DNA of 6,496 nt from Candidatus Cloacimonadota bacterium (GTDB lineage Bacteria > Cloacimonadota > Cloacimonadia > Cloacimonadales > JAIOQZ01): contig JAIOTM010000389.1 of NCBI GenBank assembly GCA_021106755.1, positions 1 through 6,496 of the forward strand, in the 5' to 3' direction. The notes under the pieces were generated by a model. The model made no database searches. It worked only from the letters and a program-made list of their open reading frames with translations, and had not been told where the DNA came from. Below, piece by piece: positions 1 through 6,305 of the stretch. How positions within the stretch are numbered: the first letter of the stretch is position 1; every line of letters begins with the position of its first letter. A program made the translations under genes and the position numbers.

Positions 1-123
1 GAGTGGGTGGAACCTGACAGACTGAAGGATATCAGGATATATCCCTCAATTCTGAAAACAATCCTTCCGAAGATAATTTCCGGTACATACCGGGGTCCCA
101 TCTATCTGGGCGATGTTAACTGA
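1..123 (+). CDS. C-terminal fragment of an unidentified protein
   Basis: The frame is open from the first base of the window to a TGA at 121-123, giving 40 residues that end in GTYRGPIYLGDVN. The 5' part lies outside the window, so no start or domain can be judged. Codon use and residue composition look like ordinary coding sequence, but 40 open codons could also occur by chance. I do not recognise the family. It runs in the same direction as the 896-residue gene, 152 bp downstream. A promoter candidate inside that gap argues against an obligatory operon. No rho-independent terminator with a T-run is visible after the stop. Confidence 0.55.
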   Translation, partial: EWVEPDRLKDIRIYPSILKTILPKIISGTYRGPIYLGDVN

Positions 124-156
124 TATGTTCGGTTTGACGCATCTAGTGAACTGGAT

Positions 157-185
157 TTGAATCCGGGTTGTAATATATTTATGAT
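157..185 (+). promoter_or_regulatory. Putative sigma70-type promoter for the exported propeller protein gene
   Basis: TTGAAT (157-162) and TATGAT (180-185) are separated by exactly 17 bp. Each matches the -35 and -10 consensus at most positions, and the surrounding 170-220 stretch is AT-rich. Transcription would start near 192, giving a leader of about 84 nt before the ATG at 276. A second perfect -10 hexamer, TATAAT, lies at 253-258. It has no recognisable -35 at the right distance and would put the transcript start at the ribosome-binding site, so it is less likely. The call is by eye only. Confidence 0.4.
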
Positions 186-223
186 AATGTTAATTTGTAT
201 AAAAATTGTACTATACACTACAG

Positions 224-246
224 ATGGCACTCATGACACGTGCCAT
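224..246. repeat. 7-bp inverted repeat in the 5' leader
   Basis: ATGGCAC (224-230) and GTGCCAT (240-246) are perfect reverse complements around a 9-nt spacer. If transcription starts near 192, this would form a small hairpin in the leader about 30 nt before the start codon. It also sits just upstream of a perfect TATAAT at 253-258, where an operator would be placed if that box were used as a -10. Whether it is an RNA hairpin, an operator or chance cannot be decided from one sequence. Confidence 0.35.
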
Positions 247-275
247 ATGCGATATAATCGTTAGATGGGGTTATC

Positions 276-329
276 ATGCTATTTAAAGTTACTATCCTTT
301 TAATTGTTTTCGCATCATTTTCTTTTGCA
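276..329 (+). other. Signal peptide coding segment
   Basis: Residues 1-18 have a short N-region with one lysine, an uninterrupted hydrophobic core (VTILLIVFASF) and a small-residue cleavage context at S-F-A. The mature chain probably begins around Phe19 or Glu20. There is no lipobox cysteine, so this is a signal peptidase I substrate rather than a lipoprotein. That fits a cargo exported by Sec and then handled by an outer-membrane system such as T9SS. Confidence 0.85.
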
Positions 330-2966
330 TTTGAAGCTTTCCAGACAGACTGGTCCGGTGGAGATGGAATATACGGTCCCGTATACTACTGGGATGATGA
401 ATTCTATGAAGGTTTAAGGGTGAACTGGTTAGCATATCCAGGGTTTCTGACCTTGGACTTCAATTCAGACACACCTGTACATCCTATTGACTATGGATTT
501 GATGCCAGGGATGTATGGCCGGCGGATATTGACAATGATGGTGATCCAGATTTTGCGGTCTGCGGTATGATTCCAGGGATAAACTATGGTTATGGGTGGT
601 GCGAGAATTTAGATGGACTAGGTCTGTCATGGGGTTCACATGTTATTGAGAACCTTAATGGGCCTGTCCCAAATTCTGTAACCGTTGGAGACCTGAATAG
701 CGATGGTATGATTGACATTATAGGGTCAAGCTCTGCTAACAACAACGATAGCTGTCTCTACTGGTATGAAAACGTTAATTTTGGAACCAGCTGGTCGCGC
801 CACGGTATTGATAAAACCTTTATATCCTATATGAAAGAGATTCATTGCGTTGATATCAACGGTGACTCTGTCCTTGACGTTGTCTGTGCCAGGAATTGGT
901 GGGAGAACGATAATGGTCAGGGTACCTCATGGGATAAGCATGTTGTTGAACCTGGTGGTTGTATTTCCAGTTTCCCTTTTGATTTAGATAACGACTCTGA
1001 TTACGACCTTATCTCTGCAGGAAATTCATTTGTTGATATTCATGAAAATCTTTTTGGTCTAGGTCTTTATTGGCAAACCACTACAATTGATTCTGCCCAG
1101 ACATACCACGGAGTGTGTGCAGGTAATTTAACTACCTCCAACTATGCTGATATCGTTGCGTTGGGGGATGAAACCGGGTCTGGGAATGGTAGAATAGTCT
1201 TGTTTTCATATTTGAAAGATACTTGGCAAAAGTTCGAAATATACCCGAATGAAGCTAAACACTGCAATCTGGGAGATATAGATGAAGATGGTGATCAGGA
1301 TATTCTGACAGAAAACTTCTGGCTGGAAAATCCCGGAATTATAGGTGGATACTGGGAACCACATCCAATATCACCAACCGATAATAGTAGAGGACCATCA
1401 CATGGTTGGGTATATGCTCTTGATGTTGATTCCGATTTGTCAATAGATATCGTATCAGGAAATTACTGGTATCCTGCTGATATCATTGGCTATCAGTCAA
1501 ACGGTTATCTGGAATCCAGTGTTTTAGAGATTCCAATGCAGGTTGAATCATGGGATAATCTTTATTGGAACCTGAACCTGCCAGATTCAACTGATGCATA
1601 CTTCAATGTAAGAGCTTCGAATAATTCCGGTGATATGGGACCTTGGTCCGTAGATATCTATGAATGGGGAAGTGATTTATCGGCATATATTGATTCCAGC
1701 ACATCGTTCTTTCAATATAGAGTGAACCTTGAAACTGAAGATCCTCTGGTTACTCCCCAACTGTGCGACATTCTGATAACTTTCGGATTGGATGTTACAG
1801 GCTCATGGACCCCTCAGACATCTCCTTCATTTGATAATATCAACGCGGTTTTCTTTGTTGATTCCTTAAATGGCTGGGCAGTAGGTAATGAAGGCCTGAT
1901 CCTGCATACAAATAATTCAGGAGTAAACTGGATTGAACAGACAAGCTCTGTTACAGTGGATCTTAATGACGTGTACTTATACTCAGTTGATTGGGGTTGG
2001 TGCTGTGGTGATTCCGGCACTATCCTGGTTACAGGGAACGGTGGAGATGTGTGGGTATCTCTGACTTCAGGAACAACTGAGAACCTGAATGGCATTTGTT
2101 TCCAAGATATTCAGATTGGTTGGGCTGTTGGCACTAACGGTTTAGTCATTCATACGGAGAATGGTACTTCCTGGTCTGAGCAATCGACTCCTACAGCTGC
2201 AACACTCAATGATATACACATTGCTACTGATACTGTTCTATTTGCAGTAGGTAATTCTGGGGAAATCATTAGAACAGAAGACAGCGGATTTCAATGGTCA
2301 TCTTTGGATTGTGGTACTTCTGTGGATTTAAACAGTGTCCATTTTGAAAGTGATTTCATCGGTTGGGTAGCAGGTGACTCAGGTAAAGTTTGCAGAACAA
2401 CTGACTCCGGTGATAACTGGTTGCTTATGAATACCGGGGTGATGGTTGAACTCTATTCAATTCAATTCATCAATACTTATCAGGGGTGGGTTGTCGGAAT
2501 TAATGGCAACATTCTGTTTTCGCAGGATGCTGGCAGCACCTGGATACTTCAGCCAGGCGGCAGAGCCGGTGAGATCTTGTATGACATAAGTGCAATAACC
2601 GTCTCAAATGCATTCAGTGTTGGAGAGAACGGTACAATACTATCGCTGCTGAGTTCAACCCCCATCGGCGGCACTTGCGTGGAAGTAGCTCCAGATCCTG
2701 TACTTATTTCAATATTTCCATGCCCTGCTTCATCCCATTTCACTATTTCCATTAACAGTGAGGTTACCGGGATAATGGATATGAAACTGTACGATATTGC
2801 AGGGAGATTGCAGAGCTGGAACGAGTACGAATTGAATCCCTCAGTAAATAGCATTCTTGTACAAACAATTAATGGTTCAGGTCAGAACCTTCCCGATGGG
2901 ATTTACTTCAATGTGATTAGTATTAATGGGAATACTTATATGAAAGAGCTTGTTATAATGCGATGA
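276..2966 (+). CDS. Secreted double beta-propeller protein (VCBS/FG-GAP plus YCF48-like repeats) with T9SS-type C-terminal sorting domain
   Basis: This 896-residue exported protein has no visible catalytic motif. Its role is probably surface display, adhesion or binding, which is inference. Residues 1-18 form a signal peptide: Lys4, a hydrophobic core, then S-F-A with likely cleavage after Ala18. Residues 84-391 carry seven Asp-rich Ca2+-loop motifs of the VCBS/FG-GAP type, for example DIDNDGDPD at 84-92, interleaved with W-x-E-N motifs. Residues 410-505 look like a beta-sandwich with the segment FQYRVNLETEDPLVTP. Residues 521-794 hold seven repeats of about 41 residues with the GWAVG...G.I..T...G..W pattern of YCF48-like/BNR propellers. 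Residues 806-896 resemble a T9SS type A sorting or FlgD-Ig-like domain (KLYDIAGR, LPDGIYF, ending KELVIMR). The ATG at 276 is preceded by a weak GGGG ribosome-binding site 5 nt upstream. The start is supported mainly because it yields a clean signal peptide. Transcription is convergent with the cyclase gene, with 5 bp between stop codons. Gene call very sure; architecture sure; function unknown. Confidence 0.95.
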   Translation: MLFKVTILLIVFASFSFAFEAFQTDWSGGDGIYGPVYYWDDEFYEGLRVNWLAYPGFLTLDFNSDTPVHPIDYGFDARDVWPADIDNDGDPDFAVCGMIPGINYGYGWCENLDGLGLSWGSHVIENLNGPVPNSVTVGDLNSDGMIDIIGSSSANNNDSCLYWYENVNFGTSWSRHGIDKTFISYMKEIHCVDINGDSVLDVVCARNWWENDNGQGTSWDKHVVEPGGCISSFPFDLDNDSDYDLISAGNSFVDIHENLFGLGLYWQTTTIDSAQTYHGVCAGNLTTSNYADIVALGDETGSGNGRIVLFSYLKDTWQKFEIYPNEAKHCNLGDIDEDGDQDILTENFWLENPGIIGGYWEPHPISPTDNSRGPSHGWVYALDVDSDLSIDIVSGNYWYPADIIGYQSNGYLESSVLEIPMQVESWDNLYWNLNLPDSTDAYFNVRASNNSGDMGPWSVDIYEWGSDLSAYIDSSTSFFQYRVNLETEDPLVTPQLCDILITFGLDVTGSWTPQTSPSFDNINAVFFVDSLNGWAVGNEGLILHTNNSGVNWIEQTSSVTVDLNDVYLYSVDWGWCCGDSGTILVTGNGGDVWVSLTSGTTENLNGICFQDIQIGWAVGTNGLVIHTENGTSWSEQSTPTAATLNDIHIATDTVLFAVGNSGEIIRTEDSGFQWSSLDCGTSVDLNSVHFESDFIGWVAGDSGKVCRTTDSGDNWLLMNTGVMVELYSIQFINTYQGWVVGINGNILFSQDAGSTWILQPGGRAGEILYDISAITVSNAFSVGENGTILSLLSSTPIGGTCVEVAPDPVLISIFPCPASSHFTISINSEVTGIMDMKLYDIAGRLQSWNEYELNPSVNSILVQTINGSGQNLPDGIYFNVISINGNTYMKELVIMR
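525..1448 (+). repeat. Seven-fold VCBS/FG-GAP repeat region (N-terminal beta-propeller)
   Basis: Seven Asp-rich loops begin at residues 84, 139, 193, 236, 284, 334 and 383, spaced 43-55 residues apart. Most keep the D-x-D-x-D-G-D/x-x-D calcium-loop form; the clearest are at 84-92 and 334-342. The one at about 284-292 (NLTTSNYAD) has lost most acidic residues. Most blades also carry a W-x-E-N type motif, with E-N at 110, 165, 210, 257 and 351, usually followed by G-x-G-x-x-W and His. Seven copies fit an integrin-alpha-like seven-bladed propeller; this count is by eye. Confidence 0.85.
1836..2657 (+). repeat. Seven-fold YCF48/BNR-like repeat region (second beta-propeller)
   Basis: Repeats begin at residues 521, 563, 604, 644, 685, 726 and 768, so the period is 40-42 residues. 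Each opens with L-N-[DGS]-[VI], followed by a G-W-x-[VA]-G or related turn, G-x-I-x-x-[ST] and, in all but the last, a Trp after a G/S-x-x-W turn. This is the pattern of the photosystem II assembly factor YCF48 and BNR-type propellers, which in many non-photosynthetic bacteria occurs in secreted proteins. The seventh copy is short and lacks the terminal Trp, as would happen if the last blade were closed by a strand from elsewhere. Confidence 0.85.
2691..2963 (+). other. T9SS type A sorting / FlgD-Ig-like C-terminal domain
   Basis: Residues 806-896 follow the layout of the Por secretion C-terminal domain: an opening hydrophobic strand plus proline motif (ISIFPCPAS), a middle strand with KLYDIAGR, an LPDGIYF turn, and a short terminal strand ending KELVIMR. 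The usual motif at the start is Y-P-N-P; here it reads F-P-C-P. In the family this domain directs outer-membrane translocation and is often removed. The related FlgD-like Ig fold cannot be excluded. The secretion machinery is not in this window. Confidence 0.75.
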
Positions 2967-2992
2967 AATAGCTACTTGATCTTGTCTATTTC
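2965..2992. repeat. Inverted repeat across the convergent gene junction
   Basis: GAAATAG (2965-2971) and CTATTTC (2986-2992) are perfect 7-bp arms around a 14-nt loop. They overlap the last bases of the + strand gene and the stop end of the - strand gene. The position suits a shared transcription stop between genes whose stop codons are 5 bp apart. However, the stem is AT-rich and no T-run follows on either strand, so a canonical rho-independent terminator is not supported. A chance repeat is quite possible. Confidence 0.25.
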
Positions 2993-5900
2993 TTGCAGAA
3001 TTCTAAGTAGATAATCAATCTGTGCGGAATAATCTGAGTTACTCCCATGCTTTTTTATCATATCGTTGCATAATTCTGCTGCATCTGAGTAATTGCCGTT
3101 ATCATGATAGAATCGAGCAAGTAGAGATGCTGTTTCCAGCACTTCTGAGAAATCCACCGCAAGAGCAAAATTCTCTATAGAACTCTTATAGTGCGTGCTC
3201 GCACTTTCAGTATCCCCACTATCAGAATAATATATCGCCAGCCGTCTATGGTTCAGACCTGTAAGATATTCATCAGAAAGTTTCCGAGAAAGGTTTAAAG
3301 CAATTAATGTGTGTCTGAATGCAAGATCCTGTTTGCCAAGCTCTCTGTAAATACTGCCTATGTTACCTTCTATATGAGCAATCGATGGTCTATTCCCCAT
3401 GTATTTCGCTATCTTAAGGGCTTTGAGATAGTATTCGATACTATCCTGGTTTCTATTCTCCATTCTTGCAAGTGTCCCAAGGTTAGCAAGAGACGATAAC
3501 AGACCTTCTTTTCGTTTGAGTTTATTGTATAGATTATATTCTCGCTCAAAATAGTTTCGGGCTTTTTTCAAATCACTTTTCATGCCGTAGTAGCTTCCAA
3601 GGTTTCCAAGAGAAATCCCTATCTCCTTTTGATTATCAAGTTCTTCGCAAATGGCTAGTTTTGATTCGGTCAGTTCGATCGCTCTGTTCAGGTTACCCTT
3701 ACCAGCTTCAGCCATTGCCAGATTGCCAAGAGAAATCGCCTTCTGAAGATCGTCACTATTTTCCTCAATATACTCTATGTTCATTGAGAAATACTTGATC
3801 GCGTCTTCATGCTTGTTCTGTCGCCAGAATACAATTCCTCTATTCCGTAGCAATTTCGTGTAAATTTCTGGGTATTTGCTGATATTAGGATATTTGTACA
3901 TTTCTTCCATTAATGTACTTGCTTTATCGAATTCTCCAGATCTCACTAGACTCGTCACTAAATATATCTTACTTCCGAGAATCAGTTTTTCATCACCGGT
4001 TGAACAGGCAAGAGCAAGAGAATTTTCTATTGTGCTATGTGCCTCTGCCCAGTCTCCAAGTTCTCCCTTTAACCTGCTCTTCAGTTTAAGGAGTTCTATT
4101 TTCCTCCTGATACATACATCTTTTTTCTGAATATTATCGCACCATCCGGATATTTCATTCAATACTCGCAGACCTTCATTGTACCTACATGTTCTTTCAA
4201 AGTTCTGAGCAACCTTTAATCCCCACTCAATTGCCTTGCTGTACTCCTGAGCTTTTTTAAAATGCTTGAATAGCATTAAGTGCTTACGCTCATCTTCATA
4301 CAGTAAATCTTCCTCAATTATCTCTCCGGCGATGCGGTGGAGAAGTTCCAGATTGCGATCGAGGATTGTCTGATAAGCTGCATCATGGATAAGCACATGC
4401 CGAAAACGGAATTTCGATGTATTCTTAGAGTTCAATTTACGTAAGTAACCAATTCTAGTTAGAGCATCTAAGTCAAGACTGGAAATTTCACGTAGATCGA
4501 GACTATCGATAAGTTTTTGAAAGACAGATAGATAAAAATCCGTGCCCAGAACAGAGGCGTATTGAAGTGCTTGTTTCCAGTTTGAAGGAAGATTATCAAG
4601 ACGTGATTGAAGGAGTCCTATAAGAGACTTAGGAACATAAATATCCTGTATCTGTGCAGCAAATACCCATACATCATTTATTAACAGTACCTTACCTGTT
4701 TCTACGAGATCCGTGATTAGGTTCTTGATAAAAAGAGGATTTCCATGAGCATGTGCAATAACAAACTCTTCAACTTGCTCATCCACAGATGATTCTTTGG
4801 CTGCAAAACCTGACAATATGCTTCTTAGGATTTTCGATGCTATATCGTCTTCAATAAAAGAAAGAGATAGTTCAATGCCCTTTTCAATCTCGTCATTCAG
4901 TTGATGTTCATGTGTATGCCTACAAACGAGAATACATATGATAGGAATCCGTGTCTCGCAATTCTCCAGAATGAATTTCAGTGTTTCAAAACAAGTTCTA
5001 TCCATATATTGGATATCATCTAGGAAAAGTACGACTCTGCTATCCTCCGATTTTGCTCTAACGAAATCCCTAAAAGCAATATGGGTCTCTAAAGCGATTG
5101 ATCTATCATCCAACTGATCCAGTCTGGGATCGTTTGATTCAATTGATAGGAGCTCCGCAATAAAAGGTGCAGAGTCTGCAAGTTCAGTACCGGCAAATGA
5201 ATTAAGCACTTCCTTGAATTCGTCATACTGGATTTGTTGCTTCTGCTCAATACCCAATGCATCGCAGATAACACTTCTCCAAAGCCAATACTGCGGCTGA
5301 GCATATGAGAGTGCGAACCCTTTTAATACAGTCACTTCCTCTCCGTGTAATCTGCAGTGCTTTTCAAACTCATACACCAAAGCAGATTTGCCTATACCAG
5401 CTTCACCATCGATACCAACTATGATGTGTTGTGTGGAATTGTACATTGAAAATGATGATTTTGTTAATGCATTATATTCCAGACAATTGATAAGTACTGA
5501 GAGTTCTCGATCTCTACCAATGAAAAATTCTGATGATTTAAAATTAGAGTTGTTTGATTTTTTAGTTGAAGATAGAGGCGTCCATACTTGAACAGGATTT
5601 GAAATGCCTTTAAGGAATACTTCCCCTTGGTCTTTCCAATTGAATTTATCACTACATTCACGTCTGACTTCATCGGAAACAAATACTATATTTGCTTGAG
5701 CATTTTCTTCAAGCCTAGAAGCAAGATTAACTGTGCTTCCCATTGCAGTTAAATGTCCAATAGCATCAGGAGCAACGGTAACCATGCCTGTGTTTATTCC
5801 AACACGAGCTGAAATCTCAAATCCTGCACTGGATAAGATATCATCTGATATTTGAATTGCTTCAAGCATCTTCTGTGAACAGGATATTGCACGAGTAGAA

Positions 5901-6205
5901 TCATTCTCACTTGCATTCTTAGCACCGAAAAGCGCCATAATCCTATCGCCCTCTATCTTATCAACATAACCACTGTATTCGATAACGATTGATGCAAGAC
6001 GCTCCATCACACTTCCGATGATCTCATGTACAATCTCGTGATCAAGGATTTCCGAAAAAGCGGTGAACCCACTTAAATCAAGAAAAAGAACAGTGATTTT
6101 GCGACGCTCTCCCTGCTTCAACTCTCTTACAAAGGACTCTGAAGAAGGCTTACCTTTATTCATATTTAAAGCGTTTCGTAGAAGAAGTCCAAGGTTATTA
6201 TTCAA
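2972..6205 (-). CDS. Adenylate cyclase (class III)-STAND ATPase-TPR fusion protein
   Basis: A 1077-residue cytoplasmic signalling protein, predicted to make cAMP from ATP under control of its ATPase and TPR parts. Residues 33-210 are a class III cyclase domain: metal aspartates D43 (FLDLSGFT) and D87 (GDRIMALFG), purine-selecting K83 and T153 as in class IIIb enzymes, and transition-state N160 and R164. All expected catalytic residues are present. Residues 228-500 are an AAA_16/STAND NTPase with Walker A GEAGIGKS (267-274), Walker B VVLFLDD (391-397) and the G-N-P motif at 488-490. Residues 520-632 look like the winged-helix/helical region that follows it (FRHVLIHDAAYQ). About 640-1054 is TPR, very regular from 781. 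There is no signal peptide or membrane segment. The start is TTG at 6205, chosen for its GAGG ribosome-binding site; ATG at 6163 (Met15) lacks one. The domain order is that of mammalian soluble adenylyl cyclase, but with one catalytic domain, so it should act as a homodimer. The activating ligand is unknown. Confidence 0.95.
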   Translation of the reverse strand: MNNNLGLLLRNALNMNKGKPSSESFVRELKQGERRKITVLFLDLSGFTAFSEILDHEIVHEIIGSVMERLASIVIEYSGYVDKIEGDRIMALFGAKNASENDSTRAISCSQKMLEAIQISDDILSSAGFEISARVGINTGMVTVAPDAIGHLTAMGSTVNLASRLEENAQANIVFVSDEVRRECSDKFNWKDQGEVFLKGISNPVQVWTPLSSTKKSNNSNFKSSEFFIGRDRELSVLINCLEYNALTKSSFSMYNSTQHIIVGIDGEAGIGKSALVYEFEKHCRLHGEEVTVLKGFALSYAQPQYWLWRSVICDALGIEQKQQIQYDEFKEVLNSFAGTELADSAPFIAELLSIESNDPRLDQLDDRSIALETHIAFRDFVRAKSEDSRVVLFLDDIQYMDRTCFETLKFILENCETRIPIICILVCRHTHEHQLNDEIEKGIELSLSFIEDDIASKILRSILSGFAAKESSVDEQVEEFVIAHAHGNPLFIKNLITDLVETGKVLLINDVWVFAAQIQDIYVPKSLIGLLQSRLDNLPSNWKQALQYASVLGTDFYLSVFQKLIDSLDLREISSLDLDALTRIGYLRKLNSKNTSKFRFRHVLIHDAAYQTILDRNLELLHRIAGEIIEEDLLYEDERKHLMLFKHFKKAQEYSKAIEWGLKVAQNFERTCRYNEGLRVLNEISGWCDNIQKKDVCIRRKIELLKLKSRLKGELGDWAEAHSTIENSLALACSTGDEKLILGSKIYLVTSLVRSGEFDKASTLMEEMYKYPNISKYPEIYTKLLRNRGIVFWRQNKHEDAIKYFSMNIEYIEENSDDLQKAISLGNLAMAEAGKGNLNRAIELTESKLAICEELDNQKEIGISLGNLGSYYGMKSDLKKARNYFEREYNLYNKLKRKEGLLSSLANLGTLARMENRNQDSIEYYLKALKIAKYMGNRPSIAHIEGNIGSIYRELGKQDLAFRHTLIALNLSRKLSDEYLTGLNHRRLAIYYSDSGDTESASTHYKSSIENFALAVDFSEVLETASLLARFYHDNGNYSDAAELCNDMIKKHGSNSDYSAQIDYLLRILQEIDKIK
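3044..3865 (-). repeat. TPR array with strict 40-residue period
   Basis: Repeats begin at residues 781, 820, 860, 900, 940, 980 and 1020, so every step after the first is exactly 40 residues. Each holds an A/S-x-x-x-x-N-[LI]-[GA] type first helix, a G-[ND/KR] turn and a second helix with A-I or S-I-E-Y-Y type residues, as in GNLGSYYGMKSDLKKA. Forty residues is longer than the classical 34-residue TPR and matches the kinesin-light-chain/TPR_12 class common behind STAND ATPases. Less regular TPR-like helices extend upstream to about residue 640. The array probably binds a protein partner or ligand. Confidence 0.85.
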
Positions 6206-6211
6206 GATACC

Positions 6212-6217
6212 ATCCTC
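6212..6217 (-). promoter_or_regulatory. Ribosome-binding site that decides the TTG start of the cyclase gene
   Basis: Read on the minus strand, the sequence is TTTGAGGATGGTATC followed by TTG. GAGG ends 8 nt before the TTG at 6205, a good Shine-Dalgarno distance. The next in-frame start, ATG at 6163, has no purine-rich element upstream. The ATG at 6213 within the site opens only a three-codon frame ending in TGA that overlaps the TTG, so it is unlikely to matter. The frame upstream of the TTG is closed by TAG at 6230-6232. Confidence 0.6.
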
Positions 6218-6250
6218 AAATTTTATTCCCTACTGCAAATTTCCGCAACT

Positions 6251-6299
6251 AGATAATAGATAATCAAGATATAGGTTTTCCTCCATTAAGGTATTATCT
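6251..6299. repeat. Three copies of the heptamer AGATAAT between the alkD-like and cyclase genes
   Basis: AGATAAT occurs twice in tandem at 6251-6257 and 6258-6264, and once inverted (ATTATCT) at 6293-6299. The outer copies extend to an 8-bp perfect inverted repeat, AGATAATA/TATTATCT, with a 33-nt spacer. They lie in the 100-bp gap directly upstream of the cyclase gene, where regulatory sites are expected. No convincing -35/-10 pair for the cyclase gene was found in this gap. The region is AT-rich, so chance is a real alternative. Confidence 0.3.
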
Positions 6300-6305
6300 C
6301 TATAA

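Noticed and set aside
134..162. TTGACG (134-139) as a -35 box
   Set aside because: The hexamer 17 bp downstream is TTGAAT, which is not a -10. The 157-185 pair fits far better.
1814..2095. Minus-strand open frame of 93 codons inside the propeller gene
   Set aside because: It lies wholly opposite a well-supported repeat region, has no recognisable domain or ribosome-binding site, and looks like a shadow of biased codon use in the real gene. The similar frames at 2549-2854, 5089-5304 and 5464-5682 are rejected for the same reason.
1836..2657. YCF48 resemblance as evidence for a photosynthetic organism
   Set aside because: YCF48-like repeats are common in secreted proteins of non-photosynthetic bacteria. 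The signal peptide and sorting domain here point to export, not photosystem II assembly.
2972..3010. CTACTT (2972-2977) and AAGTAG (3005-3010) as a terminator hairpin
   Set aside because: There are only 6 bp of stem around a 27-nt loop and no T-run. It overlaps the better 7-bp repeat at 2965-2992.
3311..3499. Plus-strand open frames inside the cyclase gene (also 3876-4130, 5388-5591 and 6063-6263)
   Set aside because: They are antisense to TPR, ATPase and cyclase domain sequence, short, and have no domain resemblance or upstream signal. The last one spans the cyclase start region, but its sequence mirrors the cyclase N-terminus.
276..6205. Propeller protein and cyclase as a two-gene functional system
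   Set aside because: The genes are convergent, do not share a promoter, act in different compartments and carry no complementary domains. Adjacency alone does not support a joint function.
6291..6305. ATTAT/ATAAT hairpin after the alkD-like stop as a terminator
   Set aside because: The stem is five A-T pairs with no G-C pair and no following T-run, so it is too weak to call.
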